Shown here: piece by piece, positions 11,922-16,970 of the stretch | Layout of the letters: each line of letters opens with the position of its first letter | How positions within the stretch are numbered: the first letter of the stretch is position 1 | Origin: JAQVHD01 sp035369485 | GTDB taxonomy: Bacteria; Patescibacteriota; Minisyncoccia; UBA6257; JAAZHW01 | Direction: 5' to 3' | NCBI GenBank assembly: GCA_035369485.1 | Contig: DAOSMC010000009.1 | Coordinates: 1-16,970, forward strand | Length of the DNA stretch: 16,970 nucleotides | Position numbers and translations under genes: made by a program | Notes under the pieces: generated by a model | Databases searched by the model: none | Seen by the model: the letters and a program-made list of their open reading frames with translations, nothing else | What the model was told of the DNA's origin: nothing

Positions 11922-14759
11922 TCAAACTTCTTGATATTCTGCATCAACCGTCTCTTCTAACTCATAAATAAACGATGAATCAAAGCCATATTGATATTCT
12001 CTTGTTCCAGGTTTGGGACGATCAAGCAGTCCCTGAGCATCAATATCTTTATAAGCTGGAGAAACACATTTGTAGGCTTCCAAAAATTCAATAGGAATTA
12101 ATTCAATGGTTATGCCGCTTTGATTTGAAAACTCAATAATGCAACCCATTGGTTCAGGCATTAATCCCCGAGCAAATTCAAAAGCTGACTGATCATTAAA
12201 TCCGGGCAACTGCAACATAATCAGTTCGGCAATTTGAGCAATCCAGAAAGTATGTTTGTGTCCGCCCAAAAGGATGTGAGCATCAGCAATTGATTTCGCA
12301 ATATTTCTTACCCATCTCATTTGTTCGTGAAGCGGTGTTCTCCCGGCACCACGAGGATAAAATTGATGTTGAACAACATATTTAAATCCACTTTTCAATT
12401 GACGGCCAGCAAAAGGATGATTAATAATTGCTCCTCCAGGAGCAGCGGTTTGAGTATTTCGAATTCGCGACCAGATTTTTATATCTGGATATTTTTCTAA
12501 CGCATTAAATTTTTTCTGCTGATTATATAATTCAGTAAGAGCAAAGAACAGGAATTCGAGATTATTCTGTCCAGTCAGATCAGCGCCCCAGATTTCTGCC
12601 TCATGATTTCCCAATAAAAGATCCATAGCTTCAAGATTAGGGGCTGGAAAGAGTGGCTCTAAAATACGTAAAGTGAAAGCTTTTTGACTGCTAACCGAAA
12701 CCAGCCTTTTTGGTCGATTTTCTGAAACAAAGCGTGGATAATGAAATCCTTGAATAATATCACCGTTGAGAATAAGAACATTTCCTTTTCGGCTATAAAG
12801 AGCGTAATCTAAAAATTTTATTCCCCACTCAGGTCTCATTGTTAATGAACCTAATTGCCAATCGGAAGTATAAACTAAAATATCTTTTTTCTCAGCTTGG
12901 TCTTTTTGAGCTTCAATAACCTTTTTGACTTTATTATTTAGCAATGAAATCTTTAATCTGCCATCTTTAAAAATCTCGAAACTAATAATACCAGGAGTTG
13001 GCGGTTCTTTACGAACAGTTATTTGACGATGTGCTTTATCAGTTAAAACTTTGCTGTGAAAGGCCTTGATTTGACCTTCAGCTGCTAAACTAGGATTTTG
13101 ACAGCCGGGTAAATTAAAGATAAAGGTGTTGAAAACTTTTGTGCCCCAAAAACGTTCTTGGTGAAAATCAACCCAAAGATAAGGAGTTTCTTTTCCACTC
13201 GCTTGGAGATGTCTTAGAATCGATTCAGGAATAAATCCGGTATCAATATATTGAGTAATATCACTGAAGGCAATATTGTGTTGAGCAAGAATCTTCTTGT
13301 TAAAAGCATGCAGTTCTAAATGGACGGGATCGGGCGTTACAATTCTTTTAGAATTGGCTTTATCGCCATGGAGTGCTTCAAGATCAACTAATTTTTTGTA
13401 TTTTTGAGGAATCGGCTGATTAAATTGTTCAAAAAGTAAAATAAAAATAATCACTAGCAATTCTGAAATTCGATTGCCAATTACTTTTTCTGTTTCTTCG
13501 GCATTTAATAAGGAACGGCCTATTCGATACATATAGGGTTGAATAGTTTCCCACTGGATTTTCATTAAGCGATAGTAATCGGCCCCGGAACGTCTTTTAA
13601 TTTCTTCCGGCCAAAAACCAGTAGCACCTAATTTGCGGATATTACGATATTGTTCAAGGGCAATAATAACTCGTGAAAGCGCCACTTGCCAATCATCATC
13701 TGAAAGTTGATAAATAACTTTTTCTTGAGCAATTGATTCTAATTCCTCTAACAACATATTTGCTGCTTTGTGTTGGGTCTCAATTCGATGGAGAAATCCT
13801 GTACGTGTTAACGAACGCAATCTTTCTACCTGGATACCACGAAAATCACCCTGAACAAAATCAGAAGTAATAATGTAGTGAGGTAGATACTGCTTAAGCA
13901 TCTCAAGTCCCCATTCAATCAATTTCATATCGGCAAACTGATGGCCAAATCTTACTTCGCCTAAAAATGTAAGACGAATGGATTCGCCATCAAAAAGCGA
14001 TATTAACGGCTGAACGGTTTTTTGTTCAATATCTTTTTGAATTGTTTCTTTTAATTCAGATAAATTTTGAGGAATGGCGCCAGCGCCTTTTAATTCTTGT
14101 TCTTCTGCTAATAAATTATGAAGCTCTACTAACTCAAGACTCTTAAGCGATTCAACACTAATGCCTGCTTCTTCTAACACCTTACTTTTTTTATAACCGC
14201 TTTTACTTTTAACTAACCAGCCTTTTGATAAAAAAGCAGTAAGAATTTCCTCTAAAAAACGAGGGCTAATATTAAGTGTTTCTGCCAATTCATTCATCTT
14301 TAACCATTGATCGGGCATAAGCTCAAGAATGCTTTTTTGATATTCTTTAGGGATCAATTCTAGCAATTCTTTAACCGAATAAAATCCCGGTAAAGCACAA
14401 AAATAAACATTGTGATTTTGAATCCGCAGCGTTTCAAGTAATCCCCATTCTTTAAATTTGGCAAGAATACCCCGCGACATGTTTAAGCGTTGATATTTGC
14501 CTTTGACGTTTAAGGGAAGAGCTTCGGCTGCTTCAACATTTCGAAAAATTCTTTTTTTCTCAAGCAATTGACTAATAGCTTGCCAGTAATCCCGTAGCCT
14601 TTTGGGCAAATGACTAAGAAATTCTTCTTGACTAATTTCATGCATTTCTAGTAATTCGATTCTTTCGTCAGAAGTAAAATGATCAATCGTTAATTCACCC
14701 TTTTTCCACCTTTGAATCTTTTCTCTCAAATTTTCAGTCCTCTTGTCGTGATTTTTCAT
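11922..14759 (-). CDS. Large protein with winged-helix segments and two metallophosphoesterase-like domains, unknown function
   Basis: The 945-residue protein is not a family I recognise as a whole. Residues 1-250 are charged and helical, with a winged-helix-like segment at about 150-190 (LKMNELAETLNISPRFLEE, then a basic wing) and possibly another at 90-125. Residues 626-892 read as a calcineurin-like phosphoesterase: SDWQLG (632-637), NGDIIQG (665-671), LGNHE (716-720), VVQH (795-798) and GGHKH (832-836). The usual DxH motif is DWQ, with Gln635 replacing a metal-binding His. Residues 258-608 repeat the same pattern with most ligands lost. No signal peptide or membrane span is seen. It has its own promoter and terminator and the only near-perfect Shine-Dalgarno here. 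DNA binding plus phosphodiester cleavage is a reasonable guess, no more. Confidence 0.85.
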   Translation of the reverse strand: MKNHDKRTENLREKIQRWKKGELTIDHFTSDERIELLEMHEISQEEFLSHLPKRLRDYWQAISQLLEKKRIFRNVEAAEALPLNVKGKYQRLNMSRGILAKFKEWGLLETLRIQNHNVYFCALPGFYSVKELLELIPKEYQKSILELMPDQWLKMNELAETLNISPRFLEEILTAFLSKGWLVKSKSGYKKSKVLEEAGISVESLKSLELVELHNLLAEEQELKGAGAIPQNLSELKETIQKDIEQKTVQPLISLFDGESIRLTFLGEVRFGHQFADMKLIEWGLEMLKQYLPHYIITSDFVQGDFRGIQVERLRSLTRTGFLHRIETQHKAANMLLEELESIAQEKVIYQLSDDDWQVALSRVIIALEQYRNIRKLGATGFWPEEIKRRSGADYYRLMKIQWETIQPYMYRIGRSLLNAEETEKVIGNRISELLVIIFILLFEQFNQPIPQKYKKLVDLEALHGDKANSKRIVTPDPVHLELHAFNKKILAQHNIAFSDITQYIDTGFIPESILRHLQASGKETPYLWVDFHQERFWGTKVFNTFIFNLPGCQNPSLAAEGQIKAFHSKVLTDKAHRQITVRKEPPTPGIISFEIFKDGRLKISLLNNKVKKVIEAQKDQAEKKDILVYTSDWQLGSLTMRPEWGIKFLDYALYSRKGNVLILNGDIIQGFHYPRFVSENRPKRLVSVSSQKAFTLRILEPLFPAPNLEAMDLLLGNHEAEIWGADLTGQNNLEFLFFALTELYNQQKKFNALEKYPDIKIWSRIRNTQTAAPGGAIINHPFAGRQLKSGFKYVVQHQFYPRGAGRTPLHEQMRWVRNIAKSIADAHILLGGHKHTFWIAQIAELIMLQLPGFNDQSAFEFARGLMPEPMGCIIEFSNQSGITIELIPIEFLEAYKCVSPAYKDIDAQGLLDRPKPGTREYQYGFDSSFIYELEETVDAEYQEV

Positions 14760-14767
14760 TGAATGAT

Positions 14768-14775
14768 CCTCCTTT
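14768..14775 (-). promoter_or_regulatory. Strong Shine-Dalgarno of the 945-residue gene
   Basis: Minus-strand AAAGGAGG lies 8 nt before the ATG at 14759-14757, near-ideal sequence and spacing. It fixes the start codon. Nearly all other genes in the window have no recognisable Shine-Dalgarno. Confidence 0.9.
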
Positions 14776-14829
14776 GTTAAATTATTAAAGATCTATGTCA
14801 ATGGAAGATTTTTTAATTCTTCCGATTTC

Positions 14830-14857
14830 ATTATATATCTAGATATTTTTTTATCAA
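14830..14857 (-). promoter_or_regulatory. Promoter of the 945-residue gene, with palindrome in the spacer
   Basis: Minus-strand TTGATA (14857-14852) and a perfect TATAAT (14835-14830) are 16 bp apart. A perfect 12-bp palindrome, ATATCTAGATAT (14835-14846), fills most of the spacer and touches the -10 box, a plausible operator. The roughly 65-nt leader also holds a short GGAAGA/TCTTCC hairpin. Confidence 0.7.
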
Positions 14858-14876
14858 ATAGCAATGTCCATCGTTT

Positions 14877-14908
14877 AAAAATTTTTAAACCCCTTTGGGG
14901 GGTTTAAA
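14877..14908 (-). terminator. Terminator directly after pcm
   Basis: A 10-bp stem (14884-14893 with 14899-14908) with a 5-nt loop abuts the pcm stop codon and is followed on the minus strand by A5T5. It overlaps an 18-bp perfect palindrome (14873-14890), so two folds compete. It separates pcm from the downstream gene. Confidence 0.7.
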
Positions 14909-15550
14909 CTATAAATCTAAAATCTTTTCAATAGCTGGCACAAAAATAAATCCTGGATATTCTTCGGTATCAAAATCAGTTTCATTTTTTTTACTCATAA
15001 GCCAAAGGCTATTGTTCATTGGAAAAATCATTTTACCACCGATTTTTAATTGATCCTTAAAAGCTGGGGGGATTTCTTTAACTGCAGCTGAACACATAAT
15101 GCGGTCAAATGGAGCTGCTTCCTTCAGCCCCTCAAGGCCATTTCCACAATACATTTCAACAATCCCTTTGTTAAGAAAACTATAACGCATCACATTGGCT
15201 TTACCAAATTCGTATATTTCAGGAATAATTTCAATTCCATACACTTTTCCTTTTTCTCCAACAATTTCAGCCAATAAAGCCGTTGTCCAGCCGGAACCAG
15301 ATCCAACATCTAAAACCTTATGGCCTGGCTGAACATCTAGTTTTTCTAACATAAAAGCTACAGTTAGAGGCTGAGAAATAGTTTGCCCAAAGCCTATTGC
15401 CAAGGGTGAATTAATATAGGCATTATTTTTAAGAGGCTCAATTACAAAATTAGAGCGATCGATTTTTTTGAAAGCTTCAATCACGCGCGGATCATGTAAA
15501 AAACCATCTTTTACCAAATCTTCAATTAATTTATCTTGTTGAATGCTCAT
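14909..15550 (-). CDS. pcm: Protein-L-isoaspartate O-methyltransferase
   Basis: Pcm uses S-adenosylmethionine to methylate isoaspartyl residues in aged proteins and start their repair. The 213-residue product has the family's N-terminal segment with IDRSNFV, the substrate-site block INSPLAIGFGQTISQP (46-61), SAM-binding motif I VLDVGSGSGWTTALLA (79-94), the acidic ribose-binding GIEIIPE, and FDRIMCSAAVKEIPPAF. Length is normal. The ATG at 15550 has only a weak AAGG upstream; the usual N-terminus begins close to it. It follows the M16 peptidase by 49 bp. A methyltransferase with protein repair function beside a peptidase suggests protein quality control, though this is inference. Confidence 0.94.
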   Translation of the reverse strand: MSIQQDKLIEDLVKDGFLHDPRVIEAFKKIDRSNFVIEPLKNNAYINSPLAIGFGQTISQPLTVAFMLEKLDVQPGHKVLDVGSGSGWTTALLAEIVGEKGKVYGIEIIPEIYEFGKANVMRYSFLNKGIVEMYCGNGLEGLKEAAPFDRIMCSAAVKEIPPAFKDQLKIGGKMIFPMNNSLWLMSKKNETDFDTEEYPGFIFVPAIEKILDL

Positions 15551-15585
15551 AGCTTTGACCTTAGCGACTTTATTAATCCATCTTC

Positions 15586-15597
15586 ATTATAATTATA
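15586..15597 (-). promoter_or_regulatory. Possible pcm promoter (tandem -10 boxes)
   Basis: Two TATAAT hexamers lie back to back on the minus strand in the 49-bp gap before pcm. No good -35 hexamer is at the right distance, so this is weak; pcm may instead be read from the peptidase transcript. Confidence 0.3.
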
Positions 15598-15599
15598 TA

Positions 15600-16874
15600 T
15601 CAAATAATTAATTTTTTAAATCTAGGTTGATCCTTTAAAGAATAAGGACCAATAATCGCTAAATTAAGATTTGATGGATGAAAAATATGCTTTGCTAATT
15701 GCAAAATAGAGTTTTGATCTACTTCGTCAATTTTTTGATAAATCTCCTCAAGAGAGAACGTTCTATTATAAAAAAGCTGCTGAGAGCCAAAATAAAAGGC
15801 GTAATCGTTAGAAGTTTCCACAGAAAGAGCTAGTTTACCTTTAAGATAACTTTTGGCCTTGTTTAGTTCGTTGGAATCTACAATTTTTTCAGTAAGTTTA
15901 TCTAATTCACTTTTGATGACCTTTAGAGCCGCTTCTGTTTTATCCACAGCCAACCCACCTGCAATTCCTAAAAAACCATGATCTAAACTTAAATCAGTAA
16001 AGCTGTGAATATAATATGCCGCACCCATTTCTTCTCGAATTCTTTGGAAAAGCCGTGAACTCATTCCACTGCCTAAAATAGTTGAAAGCACTGATAAAAT
16101 ATAACGTCTTTTGTCAAAACAATTAAAAGTTCGGGCCGCAAGAATTAAATGATTTTGATCAGTATTTTTTGGTTGAATTAAAACGGCTGGCTCTTTTTGC
16201 TTGTAACTGGTTTTAAATTTTTTTCCTCCCTCTCCTTTTCTAATGTTTTTCATCAAAGCACAAACTTTTGCAATTATTTGTGTTGGTTGAAAATTTCCCG
16301 CGATCACAATTAAAGTTTTTTTATTAGTATAATGCTTCTGAAAATAACGTACAAAATCTTTATGATTAACTTTTTTAATAACCTCTTCCCTACCAATAAT
16401 TGGTCGACCAGCTGCCTGATGAGGATATAATAATTCAAAAATTAAATCTTCAATTTTAATACTGGGCGTATCCTCGTAATAATTTTTTTCTTCTAAAATT
16501 ACGCCTCGCTCTTTTTCAATTTCTTGATCATTAAACAAAGAGTTAAGATAAATATCCGTGACAATATCTAAAATCTTATCGGTATGTTCTACTGCTGCTT
16601 TGGCATAATAACCGGTATACTCTCGACCAGTGAAAGCATTGTAAGATGCGCCCAGCGCATCTAATTCAGAACTTAAAATATTAGGACTGGGACGTTTTTC
16701 GGTACCCTTAAAACACATATGCTCTAAAAAATGCGAAATACCCGCTTCGTTAATAGATTCATATTCTGAGCCCGCCTTTACCAAAATCAAAAAAGTAACG
16801 TTAGTGGATTCTTTTAGCGGTATTAAAAGCAAATTTAAACCTTTTTTAGTTAAAAAAGAAATTTTTGTTTGCAT
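15600..16874 (-). CDS. M16-family zinc metallopeptidase
   Basis: M16 (insulinase/mitochondrial-processing-peptidase-like) enzymes enclose and cleave short unfolded peptides. With the start at 16874 the product has 424 residues, typical of the bacterial M16B type. The inverted zinc motif HFLEH (about 48-52) holds both His ligands and the catalytic Glu, and the third ligand is the Glu at about 128-129 in GVILEEKNYYEDTPS. The C-terminal half contains the substrate-side domain with GSGMSSRLFQRIREEMGAAY. The frame is open to a TTG at 16937, but that would overlap the upstream gene by more than 50 bp. ATG 16874 lies 7 bp after that gene's stop and matches the family's N-terminus. No membrane span or signal peptide is apparent, so it is probably cytoplasmic. 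Confidence 0.94.
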   Translation of the reverse strand: MQTKISFLTKKGLNLLLIPLKESTNVTFLILVKAGSEYESINEAGISHFLEHMCFKGTEKRPSPNILSSELDALGASYNAFTGREYTGYYAKAAVEHTDKILDIVTDIYLNSLFNDQEIEKERGVILEEKNYYEDTPSIKIEDLIFELLYPHQAAGRPIIGREEVIKKVNHKDFVRYFQKHYTNKKTLIVIAGNFQPTQIIAKVCALMKNIRKGEGGKKFKTSYKQKEPAVLIQPKNTDQNHLILAARTFNCFDKRRYILSVLSTILGSGMSSRLFQRIREEMGAAYYIHSFTDLSLDHGFLGIAGGLAVDKTEAALKVIKSELDKLTEKIVDSNELNKAKSYLKGKLALSVETSNDYAFYFGSQQLFYNRTFSLEEIYQKIDEVDQNSILQLAKHIFHPSNLNLAIIGPYSLKDQPRFKKLII

Positions 16875-16881
16875 TGTCACA

Positions 16882-16970
16882 TTATTTTTCTTCTTCCCAT
16901 TTATAAGCTGCATGAGCTGTAATTTTATATTCAACAATTTTACCTTTTTCCAAAGAAACCGATTGGCTTA
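16882..16970 (-). CDS. C-terminal fragment of a small protein, probably dodecin
   Basis: An open frame enters from the right edge and stops at TAA (16884-16882). The 28 visible residues, SQSVSLEKGKIVEYKITAHA then AYKWEEEK, have the beta-hairpin pattern of the dodecin C-terminus (x-x-V-x-x-G-K-I-x-E-Y-x-V-x-x-x-V-x-F). Dodecins are about 70-residue flavin- or CoA-binding dodecamers. The N-terminal two thirds are outside the window, so the call rests on a short stretch. It is 7 bp upstream of the M16 peptidase start and likely in the same operon. Confidence 0.5.
   Translation of the reverse strand, partial: SQSVSLEKGKIVEYKITAHAAYKWEEEK

Noticed and set aside
16875..16937. TTG start 63 bp further upstream for the M16 peptidase
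   Set aside because: It would overlap the upstream gene by more than 50 bp and add residues foreign to the family's N-terminus.
1..16970. CRISPR array, insertion sequence, prophage or toxin-antitoxin pair
   Set aside because: No regularly spaced direct repeats, transposase, integrase, phage structural gene or small toxin-like pair is visible on either strand.

Overview
The window looks like chromosomal DNA from a small-genome, AT-rich bacterium, most plausibly a member of the Patescibacteria (Candidate Phyla Radiation). This is inferred from the strong A/T bias, dense strand-coherent gene packing, almost no Shine-Dalgarno sequences, short housekeeping proteins, and a PilO-like gene beside competence gene dprA. 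No marker such as 16S rRNA is present, so lineage is an inference. Nearly every gene is a core gene; no transposase, phage gene or CRISPR array is visible.

Region 1 (1-3403, minus strand): the start of groES behind a promoter with a CIRCE (HrcA) operator; the ribosome hibernation factor hpf; murB; a compact promoter-to-terminator unit that looks like an unannotated ~90-nt RNA; a perfect 21-bp hairpin; tRNA-Ile(GAU); a Ser/Thr/Pro-tailed membrane protein; and a PilO-like pilus assembly protein. The murB leader is itself a large hairpin, and its loop holds two 9-10-nt segments complementary to two segments of the upstream RNA.

Region 2 (3404-6691): divergent promoters separate pilO from dprA and topA on the plus strand. 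topA converges on ftsZ with only 11 bp between stop codons.

Region 3 (6703-11823, minus strand): a tightly packed apparent operon, lepB-hisS-HIT-rpsU(bS21)-ftsA-ftsZ, reading from a promoter at 11845-11872. It couples protein export, translation and septum formation. ftsZ has a Lys-rich N-terminal extension and an internal TTG start preceded by a strong ribosome binding site.

Region 4 (11874-14857): a stand-alone 945-residue protein with its own promoter, a near-perfect Shine-Dalgarno and its own terminator. It has winged-helix-like segments followed by two copies of a metallophosphoesterase fold. The second copy keeps most metal-binding motifs; the first matches it motif for motif but has lost most metal ligands. 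I find no known family for the whole protein. It is the best candidate for something undescribed in the window.

Region 5 (14877-16970, minus strand): pcm (protein repair methyltransferase), an M16 zinc peptidase, and the C-terminus of a probable dodecin running off the edge.
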